Shown: positions 1 to 9,044, counted from the first letter of the stretch. The stretch: 64,000 nt of DNA from an uncultured Roseicyclus sp. (GCA_947491935.1 CANLLF010000002.1:496001-560000), one strand, 5' to 3'. Made by a program: numbers and translations. Notes: generated by a model not told the origin, from the sequence alone.

Positions 1-208
1 CGATGCCGCCCTGCACGCTGTCGGCATCGGTCACGTCCATCGCCAGCGGATGCAGGCGCGGATGCGTGCCCGCCACCTCCTCCAGCCGGGCCAGGGTGCG
101 GCCGGTGATCGTCACCTCGGCCCCGGCCTCGGCCAATCCCATCGCGATGCCCAAGCCAATGCCCGTTCCGCCGCCGGTGACCAACGCGTGGCGCCCTTGA
201 TGCTCCAT
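1..208 (-). CDS. SDR family oxidoreductase, N-terminal part (cut by window edge)
   Basis: Sixty-nine codons from an ATG at 208 run leftward off the window. The visible part is the start of a Rossmann fold: beta strand, then the TGGGTGIG dinucleotide-binding loop near residues 12-19, then the second strand ending in TGRT, where an Arg suggests NADP preference. The active-site Ser-Tyr-Lys lies outside the window, so the substrate is unknown. It is divergent from pntA, with about 175 bases between the two start codons. Confidence 0.85.
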   Translation of the reverse strand, partial: MEHQGRHALVTGGGTGIGLGIAMGLAEAGAEVTITGRTLARLEEVAGTHPRLHPLAMDVTDADSVQGGI

Positions 209-384
209 GGTGCTCTCCCTTGCCGATGCTGCAGCCTATCGCGCCCACCGCGCGCTGCAACCGCGCAAGAAACTGCGCCGCTATGCCGCCGCGCACGAAA
301 CAATAATACGCGCAATCCCGTTGTGGCCCGGTGTCGTGCTTGCTAAGGGGCATTGATGCGACCTTGGACAATGGGGGACACGCG

Positions 385-1959
385 GTGAAAATCGGAGCTC
401 CAAAGGAACTAGAGGCGGGTGAAGCGCGGGTGGCGATGACGCCGGATTCCGCGACGCAGCTGCAAAAACTCGGATATGACTGCCTGATCGAGACCGGTGC
501 GGGCGCGGCGGCGGGCTTTACCGATGCGGCCTACAAGGCGGCGGGCGTCGAGGTTGTGAAGACCGCGGCGGCCCTGTGGAAGGCGGCCGATATCGTGGCC
601 AAGGTCAGGCCACCCACCAGTGCGGAAACCAAGAAGCTGCGCCAGGGCCAGTTGCTGATCTCGTTCTTCTATCCCGGCCAGAACGAGAAGCTGATGGAAG
701 CGGCGCGCGCCAAGGGCGCGAATGTGATCGCGATGGATATGGTACCGCGCATTTCACGGGCGCAGAAGATGGATGCGCTCAGCTCCATGGCCAATATCGC
801 GGGCTACCGCGCGGTGATCGAGGCGGGCAATAATTTCGGCCGCTTCTTCACCGGCCAGGTGACGGCGGCGGGCAAGGTGCCGCCTGCCAAGGTTCTTGTG
901 GTCGGTGCCGGTGTGGCGGGCCTTGCCGCGATCGGCACGTCGACGTCGCTCGGCGCGATCACCTACGCCTTCGACGTGCGGCCCGAAGTGGCCGAGCAGG
1001 TCGAGAGCATGGGGGCGGAATTCGTGTTCCTCGATTTCGAGGAGGAGCAGCAGGACGGGTCGGCCACGGGCGGCTATGCCTCCGTCTCCAGCCCCGAATT
1101 CGCCGCCGCGCAGCTTGCCAAGTTCCGCGAGCTTGCGCCGGAGATGGACATCGTGATCACCACGGCGCTGATCCCGGGCCGCGACGCGCCGGAATTGTGG
1201 ACCGAGGACATGGTTGCCTCGATGAAGCCCGGTTCGGTGATCGTGGACCTCGCCGCCGAGCGGGGCGGGAATTGCAAACTGACCGTCAAGGACGAGAAGA
1301 TCGTGACCGACAATGGTGTCACGATCATCGGCTACACGGATTTCCCCAGCCGGATGGCGGCCCAAAGCTCGGCGCTATATGGCAATAATATCCGCCACAT
1401 GATGACCGACCTGACGCCCGAGAAGGACGGCACCGTCAACCATAATATGGACGACGACGTGATCCGGGGTGCGACGGCAGTCTATGCCGAGGAAATCACC
1501 TTCCCGCCGCCGCCGCCCAAGGTGGCCGCCATCGCGGCCGCGCCCAAGAAGGAGAAGCCGCGCGAGTTGACGGCCGAGGAAAAGCGCGCCAACGAAGTGG
1601 CGGCCTTCAAGCAGCAAACCAAGAACCAGGTCACGCTGATTGGTATCGGCGCCGTCCTGGTTCTGGCGGTGGGGCTGATCGCGCCGGCAAGCTTCATGCA
1701 GCATTTCATCGTGTTCATCCTGTCGGTCTTCATCGGCTTCCAGGTGATCTGGAACGTGGCGCATTCGCTCCACACCCCGCTGATGGCGGTGACCAATGCG
1801 ATCTCCTCGATCATTATCCTGGGTGCTCTGATCCAGATCGGGTCAAGCTCGGTGATCATCACGATCCTTGCCGCGCTTGGCATCTTCATGGCCTCCGTCA
1901 ATATCTTCGGCGGCTTCCTTGTGACACGGCGGATGCTCGCCATGTTCCAGAAATCGTAA
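385..1959 (+). CDS. pntA: NAD(P) transhydrogenase subunit alpha
   Basis: Proton-translocating transhydrogenase of the inner membrane, which uses the proton gradient to make NADPH from NADH. I place the start at GTG 385, preceded by GGGGGA, giving 524 aa; a GTG at 331 is in frame but lacks a ribosome site. Residues 1-370 are the soluble NAD(H)-binding domain I, with the GAGVAG loop at 174-179. A Lys/Glu/Pro-rich linker follows. Residues 415-524 carry about four membrane helices, so alpha1 and alpha2 are fused as in E. coli. pntB follows after 15 bases in the same operon. Confidence 0.95.
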   Translation: MKIGAPKELEAGEARVAMTPDSATQLQKLGYDCLIETGAGAAAGFTDAAYKAAGVEVVKTAAALWKAADIVAKVRPPTSAETKKLRQGQLLISFFYPGQNEKLMEAARAKGANVIAMDMVPRISRAQKMDALSSMANIAGYRAVIEAGNNFGRFFTGQVTAAGKVPPAKVLVVGAGVAGLAAIGTSTSLGAITYAFDVRPEVAEQVESMGAEFVFLDFEEEQQDGSATGGYASVSSPEFAAAQLAKFRELAPEMDIVITTALIPGRDAPELWTEDMVASMKPGSVIVDLAAERGGNCKLTVKDEKIVTDNGVTIIGYTDFPSRMAAQSSALYGNNIRHMMTDLTPEKDGTVNHNMDDDVIRGATAVYAEEITFPPPPPKVAAIAAAPKKEKPRELTAEEKRANEVAAFKQQTKNQVTLIGIGAVLVLAVGLIAPASFMQHFIVFILSVFIGFQVIWNVAHSLHTPLMAVTNAISSIIILGALIQIGSSSVIITILAALGIFMASVNIFGGFLVTRRMLAMFQKS

Positions 1960-1974
1960 GGGGAGGCTGGGATA

Positions 1975-3483
1975 ATGGATTTCGGATTCACCATTGCAGC
2001 CTACGCGGTTGCGGCAGTTCTCTTCATCCTTTCGCTGGGGGGCCTTTCGGGGCAGGAAAGCGCCAAACGCGCCGTCTGGTACGGCATTGCGGGTATGGCC
2101 ATTGCGGTGATCGCGACGATCATCGGGCCGGGTGCCGGCCTTTGGATCATGTCGCTTGTCCTGATCGCGGGGGGCGCCGCGGTGGGCTATCAGTTGGCCA
2201 CGCGCGTGCAGATGACGCAGATGCCCGAGCTTGTGGCGATCATGCACTCGCTTGTGGGTCTGGCTGCCGTGTTCGTGGGCTTCAACGCCCATATCGAACT
2301 GGTGCGTGTGGCGCAGATCTTCACCGATGCGGGCTTGCCCTATCCGCAGCCCGAAGGCCCGCTGAGCGATGCGGCCTATGCCCTTTCCGGTTCGCTGGCG
2401 AGTTTTGGCGAACTTCTGGCCAAGAAAACCGCTGTCGAGGTCGGCATCCTGCGGGTTGAGCTGGCGCTGGGGATCTGGATCGGGGCGGTGACCTTCACCG
2501 GGTCGGTTGTGGCCTATGGCAAGCTGTCCGGCAATTCGTCGATGCTACCCTTCAAGATCGACACGGCAGCGAAGAAACTGCCCGGCGGTCACATTCTGAA
2601 CGCGGGCGCGGCGGCCTTGTCGGTGATCTTGCTGATCATGTATCTGAGCGGGGCGGGCGGCTGGACGCTGGTCCTGCTGACGCTGCTGGCGTTGTTCATC
2701 GGCTATCACCTGATCATGGGGATTGGCGGGGCGGACATGCCCGTGGTTGTCTCGATGCTGAACTCCTATTCCGGGTGGGCCGCCGCCGCGATCGGCTTCT
2801 CGCTTGGCAATGATCTGTTGATCGTTGTGGGCGCTTTGGTGGGCTCCTCCGGTGCGATCCTGAGCTACATCATGTGTAAGGCGATGAACCGGTCCTTTGT
2901 CTCGGTCATTCTGGGTGGCTTCGGCGGCCCGGCGGGTGAGCAGATGGCCGTGGAAGGTGAGCAGGTGGCCATTGACGCTGACGGTGTGGCAACGGCGCTG
3001 AACGAGGCCGACAGCGTGGTGATCGTGCCGGGTTACGGCATGGCCGTGGCCCAGGCACAGCAAAACGTGGCTGAGCTGACCCGCAAGCTGCGCGCGCAGG
3101 GCAAGGAGGTGCGCTTCGCGATCCACCCCGTGGCGGGCCGCTTGCCGGGGCACATGAACGTGCTGCTGGCCGAGGCCAAGGTACCGTACGACATCGTGCT
3201 GGAGATGGACGAGATCAACGACGACTTCCCGGATACGGATGTGGCCATCGTCATCGGCTCCAACGACATCGTGAACCCCGCCGCCCAGGACGATCCGAAC
3301 AGCCCCATCGCGGGAATGCCGGTTCTGGAAGTGTGGAAAGCCAAGCAGGTTTTCGTGAGCAAGCGCGGGCAGGGCACGGGGTATTCCGGCATCGAGAACC
3401 CGCTGTTCTTCAAGGATAACACGCGGATGTTCTATGGCGACGCGAAGGCCTCGCTCGACACGCTGCTGCCGAAGATCGACTGA
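1975..3483 (+). CDS. pntB: NAD(P) transhydrogenase subunit beta
   Basis: Partner of PntA, 502 aa. The N-terminal half is a bundle of hydrophobic helices (proton channel domain II). The C-terminal part from about residue 340 is the NADP(H)-binding domain III, with the [10 protein letters not shown] loop, the [10 protein letters not shown] stretch and the [10 protein letters not shown] motif. The ATG at 1975 has a GGGGAGG ribosome site. A strong hairpin with a T-run follows the stop, so pntAB is a two-gene transcription unit. Confidence 0.96.
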   Translation: MDFGFTIAAYAVAAVLFILSLGGLSGQESAKRAVWYGIAGMAIAVIATIIGPGAGLWIMSLVLIAGGAAVGYQLATRVQMTQMPELVAIMHSLVGLAAVFVGFNAHIELVRVAQIFTDAGLPYPQPEGPLSDAAYALSGSLASFGELLAKKTAVEVGILRVELALGIWIGAVTFTGSVVAYGKLSGNSSMLPFKIDTAAKKLPGGHILNAGAAALSVILLIMYLSGAGGWTLVLLTLLALFIGYHLIMGIGGADMPVVVSMLNSYSGWAAAAIGFSLGNDLLIVVGALVGSSGAILSYIMCKAMNRSFVSVILGGFGGPAGEQMAVEGEQVAIDADGVATALNEADSVVIVPGYGMAVAQAQQNVAELTRKLRAQGKEVRFAIHPVAGRLPGHMNVLLAEAKVPYDIVLEMDEINDDFPDTDVAIVIGSNDIVNPAAQDDPNSPIAGMPVLEVWKAKQVFVSKRGQGTGYSGIENPLFFKDNTRMFYGDAKASLDTLLPKID

Positions 3484-3511
3484 CGCTTCGGCACAATCCG
3501 ACATGACGAAC

Positions 3512-3540
3512 GCCCCCGCTGCAACCGGCGGGGGCTTTTT
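3512..3540 (+). terminator. Rho-independent terminator of pntAB
   Basis: A perfect 8-bp stem, GCCCCCGC (3512-3519) with GCGGGGGC (3528-3535), has an 8-base loop and is followed at once by five T. It starts 29 bases after the pntB stop. Confidence 0.9.
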
Positions 3541-3638
3541 CGTGCCTGTGGCCGCCGATGCGAATGTCTTTGGGGAATTGCCGAAACGCGGCTAGGCTTT
3601 CGGCATTCAAACAGACGTTGCATTCCACGAGGTCCCCC

Positions 3639-3992
3639 ATGTTTCGATCCCTTTTTGTCGCCGCCGCCCTTGCGCTCAGCACATTGACCGCCCTGCCTGC
3701 CGCCGCCACCGGCCATGGGTGCCAGGTGGTGCAGTTCCCCCGTGGCGCCTATGCGCATCAGGTGCAGGGCTACGCCAACCCGCACAGCTCGCAATGCTTC
3801 CGCCTCGATGTTCGCCCCGGGCAGCAGGCCCGCGTGCGCATCCTTTACGGCCCCGTCTTCTTCAGTACGACCCATACCAACGGCACCTATCAGGACGTCC
3901 GCTTTCAGACTGTGAACGGGCAGCTTTTCGTTTACGTGCACACGGATTACGCGGGCCAACACGCCTTCACGATCGAATTCGCATTCGTGTGA
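3639..3992 (+). CDS. Small secreted protein of unknown function
   Basis: 117 aa from ATG 3639, with a GAGG ribosome site seven bases upstream; an earlier in-frame ATG at 3558 lacks one and would bury the signal peptide. Residues 1-24 form a clear Sec signal peptide (Arg, hydrophobic Ala/Leu core, AAA cleavage region). The mature part has two Cys (near 29 and 54) that could form one disulfide, and alternating aromatic/polar residues suggesting a beta-rich periplasmic domain. I do not recognise the family. Confidence 0.75.
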   Translation: MFRSLFVAAALALSTLTALPAAATGHGCQVVQFPRGAYAHQVQGYANPHSSQCFRLDVRPGQQARVRILYGPVFFSTTHTNGTYQDVRFQTVNGQLFVYVHTDYAGQHAFTIEFAFV

Positions 3993-4017
3993 TCCGCCCT
4001 TTGCGGGCAATCGCCCA

Positions 4018-4587
4018 TTGAACACGCCCGCACATCTGATTTTCGGTGCCGCGGCCTTTGGTCGGGTGGCCCAACCCGGGACCATGACCGCCGCCTTGCT
4101 CGGCGCGCTGGCCCCCGACCTGTCGCTTTATCTGATGGTGGGGTGGCACCTTCTGATCCTGGGCACCGATCCGCAGATCGTGTTCGGGCAGCTCTACTTT
4201 TCCGAGACCTGGCAGAGCGTCTTTGCGGTCGATAACTCGATCTTCGTCTGGGGCGCTTTGCTGGCCGTCGCCCTGTCGCGGAAGTGGCGGATCCTTGTCT
4301 GCTTTGCAGGCGCCGCCTTGTTGCATATCGGGCTCGATTTTCCGCTGCATGCGGGCGACGGGCGGCCGCATTTCTGGCCGTTGAGCGATTGGGTTTTCGA
4401 CAGCCCGCTCAGCTATTGGGATAGCCGCCACGGTGCGCGGTGGATTGGCCCGCTGGAACTGGGGCTCAGCGCGGCGCTGACCCTGGTGCTGTGGCGCCGG
4501 GTGCAGGACTGGCCGTGGCGGGCTCTGTTCTCCGTTCTGTTGCTGGCGGAGCTGGCAAGCAACAACATCTGGTTCTTCGTGTTCTGA
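4018..4587 (+). CDS. Integral membrane protein, unknown function
   Basis: 189 aa starting at TTG 4018, with only a weak ribosome site. The N-terminus MNTPAHLIFGAAAF, followed by LGALAPDLSLYL and LLHIGLDFPLH, gives spaced His and Asp residues inside or near membrane helices. This pattern resembles membrane-bound metal-dependent hydrolases of the YdjM/DUF457 type, but the match is loose. About five hydrophobic segments are visible. Related roseobacter proteins sometimes carry a CobQ name, for which I see no support. Confidence 0.7.
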   Translation: MNTPAHLIFGAAAFGRVAQPGTMTAALLGALAPDLSLYLMVGWHLLILGTDPQIVFGQLYFSETWQSVFAVDNSIFVWGALLAVALSRKWRILVCFAGAALLHIGLDFPLHAGDGRPHFWPLSDWVFDSPLSYWDSRHGARWIGPLELGLSAALTLVLWRRVQDWPWRALFSVLLLAELASNNIWFFVF

Positions 4588-4659
4588 GGTCAGGAACCCC
4601 TTGCCAAACGTGCTTTTTCTGCTTACCTGACAATAACACTCAGTTACTAGCCCGTTCAG

Positions 4660-5109
4660 ATGCCCCAATCCGCCTTGATGCCGCTCTCCCGCAACGACGC
4701 CGCCCCGCGCCGCGAGCATGGGATGGCACCTCTTGCGATGATCCGGTTGGTTGGGGCGCGGTGCCGGGCCATGGCGCGGACGGACCTGTTCCGGGCCTGC
4801 GCGATGCTCAGCACCGACAGGACCCGCGCGACGGAAGCCGTGGCGACGGCCCTCCTGCGCGCGTTCAGCGGGTTGGATGGGTTGCCCCGCCTGCAGCTCT
4901 ACCAAACCGGCGAGCCCGCGCGCAGTTTCGACGAGGATTGGCTCTTGGCCGCACTGGCCGCCGCGGATCGCGGTGACGATGACAGCCTGACGTTCCTGCT
5001 GGCGCGTCGCGTGCCGCACCATGCCAGGCGTCAGATCGCGTTCCTGGTGCGCGCATTGGCCAAGGCTCTGGCCGCGGATGGTGCAGAGGCACGGCCGTCG
5101 GCTGCCTGA
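4660..5109 (+). CDS. Hypothetical protein
   Basis: 149 aa, not recognised. It is Arg- and Ala-rich, predicted helical, with no signal peptide or membrane segment. A central region has regularly spaced acidic residues (FDEDWLL, DRGDDDSLTFLLARR). The start is uncertain because several ATGs lie in the first 25 codons. It lies between a membrane protein and dps without an obvious operon link. Confidence 0.55.
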   Translation: MPQSALMPLSRNDAAPRREHGMAPLAMIRLVGARCRAMARTDLFRACAMLSTDRTRATEAVATALLRAFSGLDGLPRLQLYQTGEPARSFDEDWLLAALAAADRGDDDSLTFLLARRVPHHARRQIAFLVRALAKALAADGAEARPSAA

Positions 5110-5120
5110 GCGCAAAACTT

Positions 5121-5137
5121 TTTAGAATGAGTCTAGA
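5121..5137 (+). promoter_or_regulatory. Candidate Irr/iron-control (ICE) box upstream of dps
   Basis: TTTAGAATGAGTCTAGA is a near-palindrome matching the alphaproteobacterial Irr box TTTAGAA-N3-TTCTAAA at 12 of 14 fixed positions. It lies about 95 bases before the dps start codon, in the only long gap upstream. Function is inferred from motif and position. Confidence 0.55.
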
Positions 5138-5232
5138 CAAGGCGGCGTTCGGGTCTATTTATTGGACGCGAGAGCCAGCCAGCCGTCAGGCCGCCAGCCA
5201 TCGATTTCACCAAGATGCCGGAGAGAGACTTG

Positions 5233-5700
5233 ATGCAACCTGCCGCCGACCTGAGCCCGAACGCGCAAACCGCGATTTGCGAGGCCCTGAACCAATCCGT
5301 CGCCGAAACCGCCGTGACCACGATGATGGCGCAGAATTTCCATTGGAATGTGACGGGCATGGGCTTTGGCCCGCTGCACGCGCTGTTTCAGGAAATCTAC
5401 GAGGATCACTTTGTCGCCCAGGACGATCTGGCCGAGCGGATCAAGGCGCTGGATGGCCATGCGGAGGGGATGCTGGCGGGCATGGTGGCGCGTTCCAAGG
5501 TGGTTGAACATGACGGCCATACCGACGACCGGGGGATGATTGAGGCGCTGAAGACTGCGCAGGAAACCCTGGCCGCGACCCTTGGCGCCGCCGGTGCGCT
5601 GGCCGCCGAACATGGCGACACCCTGACCGAGGATCTGTGCATCGCGCGCGGCCAGACCCACGAGAAATTCGCCTGGATGCTGCGCGCCCATCTGCGCTGA
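5233..5700 (+). CDS. dps: Dps-type ferritin (DNA-binding/starvation protein)
   Basis: 155 aa. It oxidises ferrous iron, mainly with peroxide, and stores it as a 12-mer, protecting DNA. The family signature is clear: NFHWNVTG (35-42), a following PLHALFQ with His near 49, then the acidic VAQDDLAERI near 62-70. Together these supply the inter-subunit ferroxidase ligands. I use ATG 5233 because GGAGAGAGA sits just upstream; ATG 5215 is in frame but has no ribosome site. A candidate iron-control box lies upstream. Confidence 0.92.
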   Translation: MQPAADLSPNAQTAICEALNQSVAETAVTTMMAQNFHWNVTGMGFGPLHALFQEIYEDHFVAQDDLAERIKALDGHAEGMLAGMVARSKVVEHDGHTDDRGMIEALKTAQETLAATLGAAGALAAEHGDTLTEDLCIARGQTHEKFAWMLRAHLR

Positions 5701-5703
5701 GGC

Positions 5704-5973
5704 TCAGCCCGCTTTTTTCAGGGATTTCAGCTTGACGGGGGGCTTGGCGCCCTTCTTCAGGCATTTGCGCGCATAAGCCGGCGCCCAGTGGGAGAACTTT
5801 CCCATCACGTTCTGCTGCGCCAGAAGCATGTCGACGAAAGCCTTCTGATGCTCGGCCTTCTTGAGCGATTTGAACATCGATTTCTGCGTCTTTGTCATCG
5901 AACAGCCGATACAATGACCGCCCCGGCGGAACTTGCAGACGTCGATACAGGGGCTGGGAACGGATTTGCTCAT
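5704..5973 (-). CDS. DUF1289 domain protein
   Basis: 89 aa. The N-terminus carries the DUF1289 signature SPCIDVCKF...CIGC, four Cys in a CxxxC...CxxC arrangement likely to bind zinc or iron-sulfur. A second part (residues 30-75) is basic and helical, with AHQ/HWAPAY-like segments. The tail is Lys-rich. It is downstream of hemP in the same direction with a 19-base gap, so probably co-transcribed. The biochemical role of the family is not established. Confidence 0.85.
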   Translation of the reverse strand: MSKSVPSPCIDVCKFRRGGHCIGCSMTKTQKSMFKSLKKAEHQKAFVDMLLAQQNVMGKFSHWAPAYARKCLKKGAKPPVKLKSLKKAG

Positions 5974-5992
5974 ACCTGGCCTTTTGCGCGGT

Positions 5993-6172
5993 TTACTTCG
6001 TAAGGATCATCTTGCCCGCGCGGGTGATGCGCAGGGTGTAGGTTTTGTCATCCAGAACGATCAACGCGGTGCCGTCCGGTCCGATGAGCCTGTGGGCGTC
6101 ATAGATCGGTTGGTCGCGGGGCAGGGGCGGGGGCGTTCTGTCTGGTTCGGTCATGCGGGCCTGGTAGGTCAT
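5993..6172 (-). CDS. hemP: Hemin uptake protein HemP
   Basis: 59 aa from ATG 6172, which has GGAG upstream. The family core is present: a Pro-rich leader, then YDAHRLIGPDGTALIVLDDK and YTLRITRAGKMILTK. HemP proteins are small cytosolic factors associated with haem uptake and iron-responsive induction. The next gene downstream is the DUF1289 protein. A longer upstream extension is possible in frame but lacks a ribosome site. Confidence 0.88.
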   Translation of the reverse strand: MTYQARMTEPDRTPPPLPRDQPIYDAHRLIGPDGTALIVLDDKTYTLRITRAGKMILTK

Positions 6173-6209
6173 GGTGCTGTTCACTCCGATGGACAGATCT
6201 AACCTGACT

Positions 6210-6238
6210 AAAACACTCGGGCATGTCAATTCCCGAGT
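6210..6238 (-). terminator. Hairpin between the deacetylase gene and hemP
   Basis: On the minus strand ACTCGGG (6238-6232) pairs with CCCGAGT (6221-6215) over a 10-base loop, followed by GTTTT, a plausible terminator for the upstream deacetylase gene. The loop contains TTGACA (6229-6224 on the minus strand), a good -35 for hemP. The hairpin may therefore also overlap the hemP promoter. Confidence 0.5.
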
Positions 6239-6281
6239 CTTTTGATCGGAGACATTTCGCCGTTTGATGAGATTGGCCCTA

Positions 6282-7409
6282 TCAGAGGCCCCGCGCGGCC
6301 GGGCGTTTGGCCAATGTGGCGAGGGCCCGCGTGATGTCCGGCCTCACAGGTCCGTGGCGGGGGTGGTCTTGCAGCGTGGTGAACCAATGGTCCGGCGGGT
6401 TCCGGCCCGCGCTCGCATTCGCCCAGGTGAGCGCGCGCAGGACGGCTTCGGCCTGGGGCGGCACCCGATCCGGCACGTCCTGGCCGTTCAGAATCGCCCA
6501 TATCCCGGTCCAGAGCCGCCCGACGGACCACGGATTGTAGCCGCCACCGCCGAGGACCAGAAGGCGCGGGGGGTGCAGGCCGATGATCGCGCGCAGCATG
6601 TCCCAATGGGCATTGTTGGAGAGGTCCAACCGGCTGAGCGGATCCTCCGTCACCGCATCCGCGCCGCATTGCACGACAATCGCATCGGGCCGGAAGGCGG
6701 AGAGGGCGGGCAAGATCAACTCGTCGCGGATCGCCGCCATCTCGGTGTCGTTGAACCCACGCGGCACCGGAACGTTCAGGCAATTGCCGCCGCCGTCATC
6801 GGCCAGCGCGCCGGTGAAGGGCCAGCGCCGATCCTCGTGCACGGAAATCAGCAGAGTCTCGGGATCGCCCGCAAACCCCGCCTCCACCCCGTCGCAATGG
6901 TGGGCGTCGATATCGACATAGGCGATGCGTGTCGCGCCGTTGCGGCGCAGGGAGAGCATGGCAAGGACGGGGTCATTGAGGTAGCAGAAGCCCCCCGCGC
7001 GGTCGGGCATCCCATGATGGGTGCCGCCGCCGGGATGGTAGATCACGCCGCCCTGCTTCAACAGTTCCCCGGACAGAAGTGATGCCCCCGCGGCGGTGGC
7101 GGGGCGGCGAAACATCTCGGGGTAGATCGGATTTGAGACGGTGCCGAGGCCGTGGCGAATGCGTGTCTCGTCGCTCACCGCCTGCTCGGCTTCGGCGCGT
7201 TGCAGCGCCGAGATGTAATCCGGCGTGTGCCAGACATGGAGCGCGGCCGGTTTGGCGCGGGGCGAATTGCGGTACTGATCCGGCCCCAACCAGCCCATCG
7301 CGCGCGAAAGGTCCATCACGGTCGACACACGCGGCACCCTCAGTGGATGCCAGCGCCCATAGCTGGAGCCCCGATAGATCTCGGAGCCCAGGAAAAGCGG
7401 TGGGCTCAC
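6282..7409 (-). CDS. Histone deacetylase / acetoin utilisation family deacetylase
   Basis: 375 aa, arginase-deacetylase fold. Zinc and catalytic motifs are intact: HPGGGTHHGM with the tandem His, YVDIDAHHCDGVEAGF supplying Asp and His ligands, and QCGADAVTEDPLSR with the second Asp. Bacterial members deacetylate proteins, polyamines or acetoin-related substrates; which applies here is not visible. The start is a GTG at 7409 that overlaps the stop of the upstream peroxidase gene (GTGA). This argues for translational coupling and excludes the longer in-frame extension. Confidence 0.9.
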   Translation of the reverse strand: MSPPLFLGSEIYRGSSYGRWHPLRVPRVSTVMDLSRAMGWLGPDQYRNSPRAKPAALHVWHTPDYISALQRAEAEQAVSDETRIRHGLGTVSNPIYPEMFRRPATAAGASLLSGELLKQGGVIYHPGGGTHHGMPDRAGGFCYLNDPVLAMLSLRRNGATRIAYVDIDAHHCDGVEAGFAGDPETLLISVHEDRRWPFTGALADDGGGNCLNVPVPRGFNDTEMAAIRDELILPALSAFRPDAIVVQCGADAVTEDPLSRLDLSNNAHWDMLRAIIGLHPPRLLVLGGGGYNPWSVGRLWTGIWAILNGQDVPDRVPPQAEAVLRALTWANASAGRNPPDHWFTTLQDHPRHGPVRPDITRALATLAKRPAARGL

Positions 7410-7933
7410 GTGGATAGCTGCGCCTCGATCGCACCGCGAATGCGCCGCCCCATGGGCTCGGGGCCCGACCCCCACGTGCCGGCCACCTGGCCCGCGCCCG
7501 TCAACAGGACCTTGTTGAAATTCCATTGCGGCACGAAGCCGTGCGCCGATGCCATCCAGCGGTAGAATGGATGCGCCCGGGGCCCGCGCACGCTTTGGAT
7601 CGTGGTCATCGGCAGGGTCAGGCCGAAGTGCATTTCGCAGAACTCTGCCACCTCCGCCTCGCTTCCCAACTCCTGCGCAAAGTCGTTGGACGGCACGGCC
7701 AACACCACAAGGCCGCGCGCCGCGTATGCCTCATGCAATCGTTGCAGCCCGTCATACTGGCCGGTGAAGCCGCAGAGCGACGCGGTGTTGGTGACAAGGA
7801 CCGGGCGCCCGGCCCAGGCGGCCATGTCGTATTGGCCGCCATCAATGGACGGGAAAGTAAAGCGCTGCATCGCGCGGGCCGGTCCGCTGGCCAAAAGGGC
7901 CATCGCGGTGCCCAGAAACAATCGTCTGTCCAT
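7406..7933 (-). CDS. Glutathione peroxidase family protein, exported
   Basis: 175 aa from ATG 7933, which has CGGAG at the right distance; an ATG six bases earlier is too close to it. Residues 1-21 look like a signal peptide with a twin Arg (MDRRLFLG, hydrophobic core, ARA), so the protein probably acts in the periplasm. The thioredoxin-like core has TASLCGFTGQY with the peroxidatic Cys at 54 (Cys, not selenocysteine), followed by PSNDFAQELG and WNFNKVLL. It reduces peroxides, probably with thioredoxin. The gene overlaps the deacetylase gene by four bases. Confidence 0.9.
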   Translation of the reverse strand: MDRRLFLGTAMALLASGPARAMQRFTFPSIDGGQYDMAAWAGRPVLVTNTASLCGFTGQYDGLQRLHEAYAARGLVVLAVPSNDFAQELGSEAEVAEFCEMHFGLTLPMTTIQSVRGPRAHPFYRWMASAHGFVPQWNFNKVLLTGAGQVAGTWGSGPEPMGRRIRGAIEAQLST

Positions 7934-8040
7934 GATCATGCTCCGTTTCACGCCACGAGATATGGCCCGCCCCCCATGCGTCAACTGCCGTGGGGGATTA
8001 CGGATTGCGCGGGTGCGCCGTGCCGTGGCATCTATGCGCC

Positions 8041-8550
8041 ATGGTCAAGATGCGCAAAGTCACGCCCCCCAAAACATCGACCCGGCAATATCCGTTGCGG
8101 ATTGCGGGCGCGCTCAAGCGGGAAACGCGCACGCAATTCGGTGCGATCCCGTTTCGTGTGTCCAAGAAGAAAGGTGATGCGGCCATCGAGGTCCTGCTGG
8201 TGTCGTCGCGCGATTCCGGACGCTGGATCATCCCGAAAGGCTGGCCGATTGACGGGATGACACCCGCCGATGCCGCCGCCCACGAGGTGTGGGAAGAGGC
8301 CGGGGCGCGGGGCCGTGTCTATGAGACCTGCGTCGGGCTGTTTTCCTACAACAAATGGCTGGACGAGGATCTGTCCCTGCCGGTGATCGTTGCGGTTTTT
8401 GCGGTGAAGGTGGAGCATCTGGACGATACGTTCCCCGAGGCCGATCAGCGGAAGCGCAAATGGATGAGCCTGAAAAAGGCGGCGGCCCGCGTTCAGGAAC
8501 CGGAGCTTAAGCAAATCCTGCGTACCTTTTCCGTAGACCGGCTTGGGTAG
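8041..8550 (+). CDS. Nudix hydrolase (diphosphoinositol-polyphosphate phosphohydrolase type)
   Basis: 169 aa. Nudix fold with a basic N-terminus and the box at residues 67-90, IPKGWPIDGMT followed by AAHEVWEEAG. The Glu pair of the EExG core is present, but the Arg of the usual REUxEE is His. The IPKGWP lead-in is typical of the DIPP/ApnA subgroup, which cleaves dinucleoside polyphosphates or diphosphoinositols. ATG 8041 starts MVKMRKV; in-frame codons before it lack a ribosome site. Confidence 0.88.
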   Translation: MVKMRKVTPPKTSTRQYPLRIAGALKRETRTQFGAIPFRVSKKKGDAAIEVLLVSSRDSGRWIIPKGWPIDGMTPADAAAHEVWEEAGARGRVYETCVGLFSYNKWLDEDLSLPVIVAVFAVKVEHLDDTFPEADQRKRKWMSLKKAAARVQEPELKQILRTFSVDRLG

Positions 8551-8595
8551 GCCCTGCTTGAAGCCGCCCGGTGACACCTTAGGTCATGAGACAGA

Positions 8596-9021
8596 ATGAT
8601 CCGATATTCCCTCAGATGCGCCGACGGGCATGCGTTCGAAAGCTGGTTCCAATCGGCCAGCGCGTTCGATGAGCTGTCCGGCAGGGGCCTGGTGTCCTGC
8701 GCGATTTGCGGGGGGAGTGAGGTGACCAAAGCGATGATGGCGCCGCGTGTCACATCCAAGGACGAGGCCAAGGTGGCGCGCCCGCTGTCGCAACCGCGAC
8801 ATCCGGCGGAACAGGCCTTGCGCGCCATGCGGGAGCATGTGGAGAAGAATTCTACCTATGTCGGCGGGAACTTCGCCCGGGAGGCGCGCGCCATGCATGT
8901 GGGCGACGCGCCCGAAAAGATCATCCACGGGGAAGCCAATCCGCAGGAGGCCAAGGCGCTGATCGAAGACGGCGTTCCGATCCTGCCATTGCCGGTGCTG
9001 CCGGGCGGCAAGGCGAACTGA
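8596..9021 (+). CDS. DUF1178 family protein
   Basis: 141 aa. The N-terminus MIRYSLRCADGHAFESWF with a later SCAICGG forms a Cys-x-x-His and CxxC arrangement resembling a small zinc ribbon. The central part is charged and the C-terminus has HGEANPQEAKALIEDGVPILPLP, the conserved end of the DUF1178 family. Function is unknown. It stands alone between the Nudix gene and the convergent glycosyltransferase cluster. Confidence 0.88.
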   Translation: MIRYSLRCADGHAFESWFQSASAFDELSGRGLVSCAICGGSEVTKAMMAPRVTSKDEAKVARPLSQPRHPAEQALRAMREHVEKNSTYVGGNFAREARAMHVGDAPEKIIHGEANPQEAKALIEDGVPILPLPVLPGGKAN

Positions 9022-9044
9022 ACGGCTGCGCCTGCTAGTCGGGG

